Counted from the first letter of the stretch, positions 19,827 to 28,716 are shown. The stretch: 64,000 bases of DNA from Candidatus Accumulibacter conexus (GCA_017592775.1 JAGFNJ010000010.1:35937-99936), one strand, 5' to 3'. Program-made: numbers and translations. Notes: generated by a model from the sequence alone, not told the origin.

Positions 19827-20252
19827 CTACTTGGCGATCTGTTTCTCGCGTACTTCCTCGAGCGTCTTGCAGTCGATGCAGAGGGTTGCCGTCGGTCGTG
19901 CCTCCAGCCGCTTGATGCCGATCTCGACGCCGCAGGCAGCACAGTAGCCGTAGTCGCCACTCGCGATACGCTCGATGGTGTCCTCGATCTTCTTGATCAG
20001 CTTGCGCTCGCGGTCGCGGTTGCGCAACTCGATCGCGATGTCCGTTTCCTGGCTGGCACGGTCGTTGGGATCGGCAAAGACCGTCGCCTCGTCCTGCATG
20101 GTATGTACCGTGCGCTCGATGTCCTCCATCAACTGCAGCTTGACGGCCTCCAGGATGCCACGGAAATGAGCCAGTTGGTCGCTGTTCATGTACTCTTCAC
20201 CAGCTTCCTGGACATACGGAGTGAAATGCTTCTGGAGCAATTCTTCAGCCAT
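19827..20252 (-). CDS. dksA: RNA polymerase-binding transcription factor DksA
   Basis: A 141-residue DksA. The coiled-coil tip DPNDRAS (D61, D64, A66 of the DxxDxA motif) and the four-Cys zinc finger (C104, C107, C125, C128) are intact, so this is the zinc-containing form that works with ppGpp on the RNA polymerase secondary channel. It starts at ATG 20252 behind a G-rich Shine-Dalgarno region. It stands alone, divergent from the PLP dehydratase gene. Confidence 0.96.
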   Translation of the reverse strand: MAEELLQKHFTPYVQEAGEEYMNSDQLAHFRGILEAVKLQLMEDIERTVHTMQDEATVFADPNDRASQETDIAIELRNRDRERKLIKKIEDTIERIASGDYGYCAACGVEIGIKRLEARPTATLCIDCKTLEEVREKQIAK

Positions 20253-20555
20253 GTTCGAAGACCCCGCCCGTTTGAAAAAAGACGACTAGATATCAGAAAG
20301 CAACGGCTCTTGCAAGCCGGTGTCGCGCACCGGGCACACCGTCGTTCTCCCTCGCCGACGGTTCCTGCCGCCTCCGCGTCGTTGCGGCCGCAATGCCGGA
20401 CCGATCAGAGCAGGCGTTCCTCGGCGATAATCGGCGGCGTCGCCGGCCATCTCCATCCTTCACCAGGGGGCGACCGACCGTTTGCAGCGGCCGTGTGGCC
20501 CGCGCGGAACCCACCGCGACTGGCGAGTGCCCGACGAACCCGGCAAGAGAAGACG
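20253..20555. other. Divergent intergenic region between dksA and the PLP dehydratase gene
   Basis: No gene seen. A short inverted repeat, CGGCT and AGCCG around CTTGCA, lies at 20304-20319, and an A-run with an AT-rich stretch at about 20273-20300 probably belongs to the dksA promoter. No confident -35/-10 pair could be assigned. Confidence 0.45.
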
Positions 20556-21524
20556 ATGCCCCTGCACATTGAAACACCATTGATCGAGTCGCGCAGCCTC
20601 GGGCTGCTGAGCCGCCGTTCCGTGTGGCTCAAGCTGGAAGCACTGCAGCCGCCCGGGTCGTTCAAGATTCGCGGCATCGGCGCCGCTTGCGAGGAGCACC
20701 TGCGCGCTGGTGCGCGCCGCTTCGTATCCTCCTCGGGCGGCAATGCCGGCCTCGCCGTGGCCTATGCTGGCCGGAAGCTGTCGCTGCCGGTGACGGTCGT
20801 CGTGCCGCGAAGCACTTCCGCCCGGGCGCGGCAGCTGCTGCGACTGGAAGGGGCGGAGGTCATCGTCCATGGTCCATCCTGGCAGGAGGCGAACGGCCTT
20901 GCGCTGTCGTTGCTGGCGGCAGGTGACGCCTTCATCCACCCCTTTGACGATCCGCTGCTGTGGCGTGGCCACGCGACGCTGATCGACGAGATCGCCCGCT
21001 GCGGGCTGCTGCCCGACGCCATCGTCGTGGCGGTCGGCGGTGGCGGGCTGCTCGCCGGCGTCATCGAAGGGCTGCGCCGCAACCGCCTTGGCGACATCCC
21101 CGTCATCGCCGTCGAGACCGCCGGCGCCGAGTCGCTCCATCGCTCCCTGCGCGCGGGCCGAATCGTCGAGCTCGCGGAGATCACCAGTATCGCCACCTCG
21201 CTCGGCGCCAAACGCGTCTGCGAGCAGGCGTTCGCCTGTTCGCAGACGCACCCGGTGCACAGCGTGGTCGTCTCCGATGCCGCGGCGCTCAGCGCCTGTG
21301 AGCGATTCCTTGCCGACCACCGCCTGCTCGTGGAGCCCGCCTGCGGTGCGAGTCTGGCCCTGGCCTACGACCGCTCGCCGGCACTCGCCGGCCATGCCTG
21401 CGTACTCTTCATCGTCTGTGGCGGGGCAACGGCAGGCCTCGCCCGGATTCGCGCATGCTCCCGCCGGCTTCGCCGCTCCGGCGGCGAACAGCGACAGCAG
21501 GCCGGCGCGACCGACGAGCCCTAG
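20556..21524 (+). CDS. PLP-dependent serine/threonine dehydratase-like enzyme
   Basis: A 322-residue fold-type II PLP enzyme. The Schiff-base Lys is in GSFKIRG near residue 30 within KLEALQPPGSFKIRG, the phosphate-binding or substrate loop is SSSGGNAGLAVAYA, and the glycine-rich PLP phosphate site is AVGGGGLLAGV. This pattern is that of L-serine/L-threonine ammonia-lyases of the SDS type, which yield pyruvate or 2-oxobutyrate. It lacks the C-terminal ACT domains of biosynthetic IlvA. The exact substrate is uncertain. Its end overlaps the converging PAP2 gene by 4 bp. Confidence 0.85.
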   Translation: MPLHIETPLIESRSLGLLSRRSVWLKLEALQPPGSFKIRGIGAACEEHLRAGARRFVSSSGGNAGLAVAYAGRKLSLPVTVVVPRSTSARARQLLRLEGAEVIVHGPSWQEANGLALSLLAAGDAFIHPFDDPLLWRGHATLIDEIARCGLLPDAIVVAVGGGGLLAGVIEGLRRNRLGDIPVIAVETAGAESLHRSLRAGRIVELAEITSIATSLGAKRVCEQAFACSQTHPVHSVVVSDAAALSACERFLADHRLLVEPACGASLALAYDRSPALAGHACVLFIVCGGATAGLARIRACSRRLRRSGGEQRQQAGATDEP

Positions 21525-22141
21525 GCGGGCCAGGAGAGGACGCCAACCAGCAGCGCGGCAAACAGTCCGCCCAGCACGTCCAGTGTCCAGTGCGCCCGCA
21601 GCAGGATGACGAGAAACATCTGCACGACTGCCAGCAGAGCGGCGACAAGGGTCAGCGCGGGAATGCCGAGGGTCGCCACCTGGATGGCGCCATAGACAGC
21701 CAGCGCGGTGTGCCCCGAAAAGAAGAAGTCGTTGCCGACGGAATAGGTCACGAAGAGCGAGGGAAAACCTGGATGACGCCAGATGATGCCGTCCGGTGGC
21801 GGCAGGGCAACCAGCGCCTGGCTCAATTGGCGCAGCGCAAAGAGGCTGAGCAGGCCGAGGAACGGACTGAAGTTCGGTCCGAGCAGGGCGTAGCCGAGAA
21901 CGAAGAGGGTGACGACATCGATCGCCAGCGAGCTGCCGATCAGCACCGCCCGTGCAGCGCCCGGATGCTCGTGCAGCCAGGCGTTGCCACCGGCGGTCAT
22001 GCGGTGCAGTTGGTCGTACATCACGCCGTCGGCGAGACGACGCTCGCCGATCAGCCGCTGCGTGACGAACCAGCCAACGAGGCCGCCGACAACGGCCAGC
22101 AACCGCCAGGCAACGACATCCCACGCCGCCAGATCCGGCAT
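21521..22141 (-). CDS. PAP2-superfamily membrane protein (sphingomyelin-synthase-like phosphatase/transferase)
   Basis: A 206-residue integral membrane protein with about five or six helices. The PAP2 motifs are DFFFSGHTAL (C2) and LRAHWTLDVLGG (C3, with His and Asp), closest to the PAP2_C/sphingomyelin-synthase-related branch. Such proteins dephosphorylate lipid phosphates or transfer head groups. A canonical C1 KxxxxxxRP motif is not evident, which fits that branch. It begins 3 bp after the stop of the hexapeptide-repeat gene, so the two are one operon, and it converges on the dehydratase gene. Confidence 0.8.
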   Translation of the reverse strand: MPDLAAWDVVAWRLLAVVGGLVGWFVTQRLIGERRLADGVMYDQLHRMTAGGNAWLHEHPGAARAVLIGSSLAIDVVTLFVLGYALLGPNFSPFLGLLSLFALRQLSQALVALPPPDGIIWRHPGFPSLFVTYSVGNDFFFSGHTALAVYGAIQVATLGIPALTLVAALLAVVQMFLVILLRAHWTLDVLGGLFAALLVGVLSWPA

Positions 22142-22144
22142 CGC

Positions 22145-22873
22145 TCAGGCGGCTCCGTTGCCGGCGTCGGCGCGTTCGAGTTCAATCCGCCGCGCCGGAA
22201 TGCCGGCCCAGGTTTCTCCCGCCGGAATGCACGTGTTCGGCAGGACGAACGAGCCGGCAAGAACCCTGGCCTTTTCGCCGACCTCGACGCCGCCCATGAT
22301 GATCGCCCGCAGGCCAATGGTCGCACCGGCAGCGATTCGCACCGGCGCGATCACCAGATAACCGCCCTGTGCGTAGTGCGCCATGATGCTGGCCGAACCG
22401 CCGATGGTCACGCCATCCCCCATCTCGATCAGCGACGGATCGGCAAGGGCAGTCGAATTGATCGTCACGTTGCGCCCGATGCGCATCCCCATCAGCCGGT
22501 AATAGAGCTGGGCAAAGGGTGACGGGGTGACGAACTCGAGAAAGGAATAACGGACCACCAGCGTCAGCGTGCAGTGCACATACCAACGCAGGGCGGTCAG
22601 CGATACGGCCGAGCCGCGGTACGGCCGCAACCGCCCACCGAGCAGGAAATTCAGCAGTGGTGCCACGACGAGCAGCGTCAGGCCGTAGGCGAAGTAGCAG
22701 AAGGCGAGCAGCAGCCCGCTCAGGGCGTAGCGCCAGACCGAGTTGGTGACCGCCGGCAGGCCCCCGGACAGCGTGTCGAACAGCCAGACGGCAACCGCCA
22801 GCGCCAGACCGGCAGCGACGATCGCCAGACCGATGAACGGCAGCGGGCCGATGATCGCGAGCAGCCTTTGCAT
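22145..22873 (-). CDS. Membrane-anchored left-handed beta-helix (hexapeptide) acyltransferase-like protein
   Basis: A 242-residue protein: two or three hydrophobic helices in residues 1-90, then a hexapeptide-repeat domain with IGRNVTINSTALADPSLIEM, GVTIGGSASIMAH, IAAGATIGLRAIIMGGVEVG and a final AGETWAGIPARRI. The arrangement resembles the C-terminal beta-helix part of Pls/PosA-type proteins and acetyltransferases of the LbetaH class. ATG 22873 was chosen as the first Met before the first hydrophobic helix. It is 37 bp downstream of the CoA-transferase and 3 bp upstream of the PAP2 gene. Substrate is unknown; a surface or lipid acylation role is inferred. Confidence 0.78.
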   Translation of the reverse strand: MQRLLAIIGPLPFIGLAIVAAGLALAVAVWLFDTLSGGLPAVTNSVWRYALSGLLLAFCYFAYGLTLLVVAPLLNFLLGGRLRPYRGSAVSLTALRWYVHCTLTLVVRYSFLEFVTPSPFAQLYYRLMGMRIGRNVTINSTALADPSLIEMGDGVTIGGSASIMAHYAQGGYLVIAPVRIAAGATIGLRAIIMGGVEVGEKARVLAGSFVLPNTCIPAGETWAGIPARRIELERADAGNGAA

Positions 22874-22910
22874 GCTTCTTCTCCGGACAACGGCAGCAAG
22901 GACCGGTCGC

Positions 22911-24914
22911 TCAGCGGCGCCCGAGATGCGCTTCCGCTTCGGCGGCGGTGCCGAAGCTGCGCGCGGCGATCTGCCGCTTTTCCAGCGCCTCGCCGAGCCT
23001 GGCACGCAGGAAGGTGTTCGAGGTGAAGCGCGTCACATCGTGATAGCAGGTCTCCATCAGGCCCTTGACCATCTCGATGTACGCGTCGACCAATTCGGGC
23101 AGGATCGAGAACCGGTCATAGTTCACCACCGCGTATACCCGGTGACCGACCGGCGCCAGTCGCTCGGTCACCGCCCGTCGCACCGCCTCGATGTCGGCCG
23201 GGCTACGGATGTCGAGTCCCTCGAAGTTGATGAAGAGGATGTTCTTCGCCACATCGTAGGAAAGGCGGTCGGCAAGCGGCAGCGCCAGCATCTGCGCGCG
23301 CAGCTTCATCGGCTCGTCGCGGAAGATGCGCGGATCCATCAGCGCCGGTGCCGAGTGCATCACCGGCACGAAGTCCATGCGGTCGAGAATGTCGTGCTGC
23401 AGGTCGACACCAGGGGCGATCTCGATCAATTCGAGACCCTCGGAACAGAGGCGGAAGACACAGCGCTCCGTGATGTAGAGCACCGCCAAGCCGCGCCGCT
23501 GCGCTTCGGCACCGCTGAAGGTGCGGTGCTCGACCTCGTTGACGAACTTCCTTGCCTGGCCATCCCGCAGGATGCGCAGGTTGCCATCCTCGACCGTCAC
23601 CTCGAGTTCGCCGGCGGTGAAGGTGCCGACGAAAACCACCTTCCTGGCGTTCTGCGAGATGTTGATGAAACCACCGGCGCCGGCCAGACGCGGGCCGAAT
23701 TTGGAGACATTCAGATTGCCCTGGCGGTCCGCCTGCGCCAGGCCGAGAAAGGCGAGGTCCAGCCCTCCCCCGTCATAGAAATCGAACTGGCTCGGCTGGT
23801 CGATGATCGCCTGCGCATTGGTCGCCGCACCGAAGTTGAGCCCGCCAGCAGGGATGCCGCCGATCACTCCGGGTTCGGCGGTCATCGTCATCAGGTCGGC
23901 GATCTTTTCCTCCGCAGCGACGCTGGCCACCCCTTCGGGCATGCCGATCCCGAGGTTGACCACCGCGTTGGCCTTGAGCTCGAACGCGGCGCGGCGGACG
24001 ATGATCTTGCGTTCGCTCATCGGCATCGGCTGAATGACCGACAGCGGCACGCGGATCTCGCCAGCGAACGCCGGGCTGTACTGTTCGCCAAAGGTCTGCA
24101 TGTGGTATTCGGGCTTCTCGGCGACGACCACACAGTCAACCAGGACGCCGGGGATCTTCACCTGCCGCGGGTTGAGCGTGCCGCGCTCGGCGATCCGCTC
24201 GACCTGGACGATGACCACGCCACCCGAGTTCCGCGCCGCCATCGCGATCGCCTGCGCTTCCAGCGTCAGTGCTTCCCGTTCCATCGTCACGTTGCCGTCC
24301 GGATCGGCAGTGGTGCCGCGGATGATTCCGACGTGAATCGGGAAGGCCTTGTAGAACAGGTATTCCTCGCCGTCGATAGGCAGCACGCGGACGAGTTCCT
24401 CGGTGGTCGACGCGTTCAGCTTGCCACCACCGAAACGTGGATCGACAAAGGTGCCGAGCCCGACGCGGGTGATCGTTCCCGGCTTGCCGGCGGCGATGTC
24501 GCGGAACAGGTGCGCGATCACCCCCTGCGGCAGGTTGTAGGCCTTGACACGATTGGCCACCGCCAGCTTCTGCAGCTTCGGCACAAGCCCCCAGTGGCCG
24601 CCGATCACCCGCTCGAGCATGCCGTCGTGGCCGAAATGGTTGAGCCCCCGTTCCTTGCCGTCGCCCTGCCCTGCGGCATAGACGAGGGTCAGGTTGCGCG
24701 GTCGGCCGAGGCCCTCGCTGTCGCTGCTCTGGCTGGCAAGAAAGCGCTCCTCGAGGGCAACGGCGATGTTCTCGGCAAAGCCGATGCCGACGAAACCACC
24801 GGTCGCGACGGTGTCGCCGTCACGAATCAGGCGCACCGCCTCGCTGGCGGAGACTACCTTGCCGGTATCCGAAGCGCGCAGCGAAGAGGCCATGGGATGA
24901 GAGGAAAGAGGCAC
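22911..24914 (-). CDS. Acyl-CoA:acetate/3-ketoacid CoA-transferase (YdiF family) with extra C-terminal domain
   Basis: From GTG 24914, which has an AGGAG seven bases upstream, the protein has 667 residues. Residues ~15-520 form the fused alpha-beta class I CoA-transferase: [14 protein letters not shown], the alpha-domain [12 protein letters not shown], and the beta-domain with the catalytic Glu near 347 in [14 protein letters not shown]. Such enzymes move CoA between acetyl-, propionyl- or acetoacetyl-CoA and free acids. Residues ~540-667 are an additional domain absent from E. coli YdiF, with a predicted alternating beta/alpha pattern ([20 protein letters not shown]). ATG 24893 is the alternative start. 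Operon mates are the LbetaH and PAP2 genes. Confidence 0.88.
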   Translation of the reverse strand: MPLSSHPMASSLRASDTGKVVSASEAVRLIRDGDTVATGGFVGIGFAENIAVALEERFLASQSSDSEGLGRPRNLTLVYAAGQGDGKERGLNHFGHDGMLERVIGGHWGLVPKLQKLAVANRVKAYNLPQGVIAHLFRDIAAGKPGTITRVGLGTFVDPRFGGGKLNASTTEELVRVLPIDGEEYLFYKAFPIHVGIIRGTTADPDGNVTMEREALTLEAQAIAMAARNSGGVVIVQVERIAERGTLNPRQVKIPGVLVDCVVVAEKPEYHMQTFGEQYSPAFAGEIRVPLSVIQPMPMSERKIIVRRAAFELKANAVVNLGIGMPEGVASVAAEEKIADLMTMTAEPGVIGGIPAGGLNFGAATNAQAIIDQPSQFDFYDGGGLDLAFLGLAQADRQGNLNVSKFGPRLAGAGGFINISQNARKVVFVGTFTAGELEVTVEDGNLRILRDGQARKFVNEVEHRTFSGAEAQRRGLAVLYITERCVFRLCSEGLELIEIAPGVDLQHDILDRMDFVPVMHSAPALMDPRIFRDEPMKLRAQMLALPLADRLSYDVAKNILFINFEGLDIRSPADIEAVRRAVTERLAPVGHRVYAVVNYDRFSILPELVDAYIEMVKGLMETCYHDVTRFTSNTFLRARLGEALEKRQIAARSFGTAAEAEAHLGRR

Positions 24915-25160
24915 GGGTTGTCTCCTGAAGGAATCGGTTGCCGGGGCGACCGCGGGCATGCGCGTCCGCTCGCCAGTATAAGGCGATCGGCGCAAGTATC
25001 GTCGGAACTGCAGGGCGTCCGCGATTGCGCGCCGGCAGCGCCAGCAGGAAAGGATCCGCGCTGGGCGCGAACGCCACCGGCAACCGGGCGGCCACCACGG
25101 ACAACGATGTCTCCGGCGAGACGACGCGGGGCCAGCCAGCGCGGCAGCCGCTGCTTCGTC

Positions 25161-26282
25161 TCAGGCTTCGCCGACTGCCTCCTCCTCGAGCGACGGATAA
25201 TCGATGTAGCCGCGTTCTCCCCCCTTGTAGACCGTCCTCGAGTCGAAGGCAGCCAGCGGCGCGCCGATGCGCAGGCGCTCGACGAGGTCCGGGTTGGCGA
25301 TGAAGTGCTTGCCGAAGGCAATCAGATCGGCATTGTCGGACCGCAATGCGGCTTCGGCGCGCTGCCGGTCGAATCCGCCGCAGAGGATGATGCTCCCGCC
25401 GTAACACCCCCGCAGGTGCTGCAACAACTCGTTGTCGCGATCATGGATCCAGCTTCCGGACTGGTCATAGACGTGCAGGTAGCCGATCCGCATGCGGTCG
25501 AGCTGAGAGGCCAGTTGGCCATAGCTGAAAAGCGGCGCCGGATCGGGTTGCATCTCATGCGCAAACCCGAGCGGCGAGATGCGCACACCGACGCGCTCGC
25601 TCCCCACCACCGACGCGACTGCGGCCACCGTTTCGAGCAGGAACCGCCAGCGCCTGCTCGTCGTGCCGCCGTACTCGTCGTGACGATCGTTCAGGTAGGG
25701 GCAGCGAAACTGGTCGAAAAGATAGCCATTGGCAGCATGGATCTCGACGCCGTCGAAACCGGCTGCCAGGCTGTTGGCTGCGGCACGCGCGAAATCGGCG
25801 ACCACCTCGCGGACTTCGGCGGTGCGCAGGGCACGGGGTGAATGGCAGGGAACCAGAACCGGCTCGGGGCCACCGGCCAGGACCGGCACCCGGTCAGTAC
25901 TCAGGCCGATCGTACTGGGTCCGACGGGTGGCGAACCATCCGCCCGCAGGCTGCAGTGGCCGACGCGCCCGACATGCCACAGCTGCAGGTAGATGCGGCC
26001 AGCCGAGCGGTGCACCGCGCGCGTCACGTTGCGCCAGCCGGCAACCTGCGCCGGCGTGTAGATGCCCGGGGTGCGGGCGCATCCACGCGCCTGCGGAGAA
26101 ACCGGCGTCCCCTCGGCAACGATCAGCCCGGCTGACGCCCGCTGAGCGTAATACCGCGCGCTCACCGCGGTCGGCGCAAGTTGTGTGTCACTGGCGCGAT
26201 TGCGGTTCATCGGCGCCATGACGATACGGTTGGCCAGCGGCAGGCCGGCAAGCGTGTAACGAGAAAACAGACTCTTGTTCAT
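25161..26282 (-). CDS. Old Yellow Enzyme family alkene reductase
   Basis: A 373-residue FMN-dependent oxidoreductase of the NemA/OYE class. It starts LFSRYTLAGLPLANRIVMAPM, contains QLWHVGRVGH, the substrate-binding HAANGYL (His and Asn of the usual H-x-x-N pair) and the C-terminal FMN site LIAFGKHFIANPDLVERL. These enzymes reduce activated C=C bonds or nitro compounds with NAD(P)H. ATG 26282 has a perfect AAGGAGG 11 bases upstream. No regulator gene is adjacent. The physiological substrate is unknown. Confidence 0.92.
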   Translation of the reverse strand: MNKSLFSRYTLAGLPLANRIVMAPMNRNRASDTQLAPTAVSARYYAQRASAGLIVAEGTPVSPQARGCARTPGIYTPAQVAGWRNVTRAVHRSAGRIYLQLWHVGRVGHCSLRADGSPPVGPSTIGLSTDRVPVLAGGPEPVLVPCHSPRALRTAEVREVVADFARAAANSLAAGFDGVEIHAANGYLFDQFRCPYLNDRHDEYGGTTSRRWRFLLETVAAVASVVGSERVGVRISPLGFAHEMQPDPAPLFSYGQLASQLDRMRIGYLHVYDQSGSWIHDRDNELLQHLRGCYGGSIILCGGFDRQRAEAALRSDNADLIAFGKHFIANPDLVERLRIGAPLAAFDSRTVYKGGERGYIDYPSLEEEAVGEA

Positions 26283-26646
26283 CTTCGTGGATACCTCCTT
26301 TGCAGCGATTGCGCACAGACAACGCAAGCACGTTTCGTGCCTGCACGCCGCAGCGGCCGGCGCGCATTGCTCAAATCGACATCGAGTGAATGGCGGGCGC
26401 AGCATGGCAGGCGCAGGTTGCGGATTGATGGCGCCGCCGCGCCTCTGCGCTGCCGGCCAAGCGTGATGACGCGGCCGGGCTGACGGCCAACGGACGAGTG
26501 GGAAGGGTGGCGCGGGGCAGGCGCGGCGCCGCCAACCTTTCCTGCCGGAGGATCAGTCCCGCTTCTGCTGCGGGGCGCGACGCGCGAGGGACATGCCGAC
26601 CACCGCGGGCGATGCCCGGCCGTCGGCAGCAGCACGGACCGTCAGA
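26283..26646. other. Intergenic region upstream of the Old Yellow Enzyme gene
   Basis: No gene recognised. The ribosome-binding site of the reductase lies at 26294-26300. A perfect inverted repeat, GCACG-TTT-CGTGC, sits at 26328-26340, 46 bp before the start codon, and could be an operator for a repressor of the reductase gene. The rest has no clear signal. Confidence 0.45.
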
Positions 26647-27081
26647 TCACAGACCCCAGACCTGATTGACGCGCACGAAGCCCGTTTCGCCGTCGCGATG
26701 GCGCACCTTGACCCAGCCGCCGGGGGCTGTCTCGAGATACACCAGCGACACGTTTCTGGCGGCCTCGAAGGCGGTCGGCGCCGACTCCTCGGGATTCAGC
26801 CGGATCTGCGCGCGCGGCGTCGTGACGATGACCGTCCGCCGCTTGACGAGGTGCCGCGCCTCGATCCAGGCCAGCCCCCCTTCGGCATCGCGCACCTTCG
26901 ACCATCCTTCCAGGTTCACCACCAGTTCGACCGGCGTCCCACGCCGGATGACGAACAACTTGGCACCCTTCTGCGACGGCGCGTCATAGAGCACCGTCGG
27001 CACGTCGACGGTGCGGTATTCGACTGCCAGCGATGGCGCCGCCAGTCCGGCAGCGAGCAGCGCGCCGAGCAGGCGTTGCAT
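26647..27081 (-). CDS. Secreted SH3-domain protein
   Basis: A 144-residue protein with a signal peptide (MQRLLGALLAAGLAAPSLA) and two bacterial SH3-like repeats, the first around VEYRTVDVPTVLYDAPSQKG...GTPVELVVNLEGWSKVRD and the second around NVSLVYLETAPGGWVKVRHRDGETGFV. Bacterial SH3 modules usually bind peptidoglycan or cell-wall peptides, so a periplasmic role is likely. It starts 3 bp after the secB stop. In related betaproteobacteria this position is often taken by gpsA or a similar SH3 gene; I cannot check. Confidence 0.82.
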   Translation of the reverse strand: MQRLLGALLAAGLAAPSLAVEYRTVDVPTVLYDAPSQKGAKLFVIRRGTPVELVVNLEGWSKVRDAEGGLAWIEARHLVKRRTVIVTTPRAQIRLNPEESAPTAFEAARNVSLVYLETAPGGWVKVRHRDGETGFVRVNQVWGL

Positions 27082-27084
27082 CGC

Positions 27085-27552
27085 TCAGGCCGTCGCTTCG
27101 CCGGCGGCGCCCCCGGCCGCTTCCTGCTGCTGCTGCAGGCGAGACATGTACAGCGCTTCGAAATTCACCGGCTGCAGCATCACGGGCGCGAAGCCGGCGC
27201 GGGTGACCGCATCGGACACCGCCTCGCGCGCGTACGGGAACAGGATGTTGGGACAGGCAATCGACAGCAGGGGATCCATGTTCTCGCTCGGGACGTTCTG
27301 CACGCGAAAGATGCCCGCCTGTCCCACCTCGACGAGGAAGACGGTCTTCTCCTCGATCTTGGACGTCACGGTGGTCGTCAGCGTGACCTCGAAAATGCCC
27401 TCACCGATAGGTTGCGCATTGCTCTGCAACTGGATGCTGACCTTTGGTGACTCGCGCTCGAGAAAGATCTGGGGCGCATTGGGCACCTCCAGCGAAAAGT
27501 CCTTGATGTAGATTTTCTCGATTGCAAAAACGGGGTTTTCTTGTTCGCTCAT
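27085..27552 (-). CDS. secB: Protein-export chaperone SecB
   Basis: SecB keeps preproteins unfolded and hands them to SecA. The 155-residue sequence carries FAIEKIYIKDFSLEVPNAPQ near the N-terminus, VEVGQAGIFRV, and the conserved LSIACPNILFPYARE with QPVNFEALY. A C-terminal Ala-rich tail is present. It is 54 bp downstream of grxC in the order rhodanese-grxC-secB common in betaproteobacteria. Confidence 0.96.
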   Translation of the reverse strand: MSEQENPVFAIEKIYIKDFSLEVPNAPQIFLERESPKVSIQLQSNAQPIGEGIFEVTLTTTVTSKIEEKTVFLVEVGQAGIFRVQNVPSENMDPLLSIACPNILFPYAREAVSDAVTRAGFAPVMLQPVNFEALYMSRLQQQQEAAGGAAGEATA

Positions 27553-27606
27553 GTCAGCTTTCAGCCAAAGGTGGAAAAAGGATCAAGGAAGCCTGACGAC
27601 AGGCGC

Positions 27607-27882
27607 TCAGGCACTCTCGCCGGCAAGGAGCGGCAGCAGCTTGCCGGAACGATCGAGCGCGACCAGGTCGTCGGCACCGCCAACGTGCGTCGCGCCAATG
27701 AAAATCTGCGGCACGGTGCGGCGGCCGGTGCGCGCCTGCATTTCATTGCGACGTGCGGGATCGAGATCGATTCGCACCTTCTCGATCTCGACCACGCCAC
27801 GTGCGCGCAGGAGTTGCTCGGCTCGGATGCAATAGGGGCAGACAGCGGTCGAGTACATCAGCACCGGCGCCAGAACAGTCAT
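27607..27882 (-). CDS. grxC: Glutaredoxin 3
   Basis: A 91-residue glutaredoxin with a dithiol CPYC active site at residues 15-18, the TVPQIFIG cis-Pro motif and GGADDL. It uses glutathione, made by the gshAB genes also in this window, to reduce disulfides and mixed disulfides. Its start overlaps the rhodanese stop as ATGA, so the two are translationally coupled. Confidence 0.95.
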   Translation of the reverse strand: MTVLAPVLMYSTAVCPYCIRAEQLLRARGVVEIEKVRIDLDPARRNEMQARTGRRTVPQIFIGATHVGGADDLVALDRSGKLLPLLAGESA

Positions 27883-28298
27883 CGACGCGCCCCCTTCTTC
27901 AGCGGCAGACCCGCCTCACTCCACGCAGCGATGCCTCCTTCGAGGTTGTGCACGCGTGCAAAGCCCAGTTTGGCCAGCGTTGCACAGGCAGCCTGCGAAC
28001 GCGTGCCGGACTGGCAGATGAGGATGATCGGCTTTTCCTTGAACTGCTCGAGTTCGCCGGCACGCTCGGCCAGCGACGCCGCCGGGATGTTGCGCGAGTC
28101 GATGAGGTGCCCGGCGACGTACTCGTTGGAGTCGCGGACATCGATCAACTGGGCGTTCTCACGGTTGATCAGCATCGTCGCCTGATTGGCCGTGACGGCT
28201 TTCGCGCCACCCGGGCTGCGGAACGTCAGCGCCAGCAGCATGCCACCGCTGACGACTGCGACGGCGACGAGAAGAATGTTCTGTTGTACGAATTCCAA
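27879..28298 (-). CDS. Membrane-anchored rhodanese-like sulfurtransferase
   Basis: A 139-residue protein with one N-terminal membrane helix (QNILLVAVAVVSGGMLLAL) and one rhodanese domain: LIDVRDSNEY, the cysteine loop CQSGTR with the catalytic Cys at 95, and NLEGGIAAW. Rhodanese domains carry persulfide sulfur on that Cys. The start is inferred as TTG 28298 because a GGAG lies seven bases upstream and related proteins begin MEF(L/V)QQN; another TTG at 28349 would add 17 residues. It lies downstream of an ArsR-type regulator and overlaps grxC by 4 bp. Confidence 0.87.
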   Translation of the reverse strand: MEFVQQNILLVAVAVVSGGMLLALTFRSPGGAKAVTANQATMLINRENAQLIDVRDSNEYVAGHLIDSRNIPAASLAERAGELEQFKEKPIILICQSGTRSQAACATLAKLGFARVHNLEGGIAAWSEAGLPLKKGARR

Positions 28299-28382
28299 CA
28301 CAGGCTCCAGAAACCGATAGGGACCACGAGACGCCGCTGACGCTCGCAAGAGTGGCTTTGACGCTGCGTGCCGGCAGCGCAG

Positions 28383-28691
28383 CTAGCCGCCGCAGAACAC
28401 CTCTCGCATCATGCCGATGAGTTGCAGTGTCCGCTCATCGCCGACCCGATAAAAGACGCGGTTGGCCTCCTTGCGCGCGAGCAACACACCCTTCTCGCGC
28501 AGGATCGCGAGATGCTGCGAGATGTTGCTCTGCGAAGTGCCGACCGCCTCGACGATCTCCTGCACGCACGCCTCCTGATCACCGATCACGCACAGGATCT
28601 TCAGCCGCAAGGGATGCGAGATCGCCTTCAGCGCGCGCGCCGCTTGCTCAATGTGCTCCTGCTTGTCGATCAGGCTGGTCTTGATGGGCAC
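28383..28691 (-). CDS. ArsR family regulator, candidate persulfide sensor (BigR/SqrR-like)
   Basis: A 102-residue winged-helix repressor starting at GTG 28691. It has ALKAISHPLRLKIL, the recognition helix TSQSNISQHLAILRE and the wing ANRVFYRVGD. Cys residues are at 34, 42 and 100. C34 in LKILC and C100 in EVFCGG align with the sensing pair of BigR (42/108) and SqrR (41/107), and the spacing of 66 residues is the same. Metal-sensing ArsR cysteine motifs (ELCVCDL) are absent. It precedes a rhodanese and a glutaredoxin, fitting a sulfur-responsive role. Function is inferred, not shown. Confidence 0.85.
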   Translation of the reverse strand: MPIKTSLIDKQEHIEQAARALKAISHPLRLKILCVIGDQEACVQEIVEAVGTSQSNISQHLAILREKGVLLARKEANRVFYRVGDERTLQLIGMMREVFCGG

Positions 28692-28716
28692 GTCACGCCG
28701 GCTTCGCGGTTTATCA

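Noticed and set aside
19209-21524. Plus-strand frame extending upstream of the PLP dehydratase
   Set aside because: Only the part from 20556 resembles a protein family; the rest is antisense to parE and dksA.
22743-25841. Very long open frame on the plus strand opposite the CoA-transferase and reductase genes
   Set aside because: The translation is His/Arg/Asp-rich without any family sequence, and the opposite strand carries clear proteins. It is a by-product of high GC codon bias.
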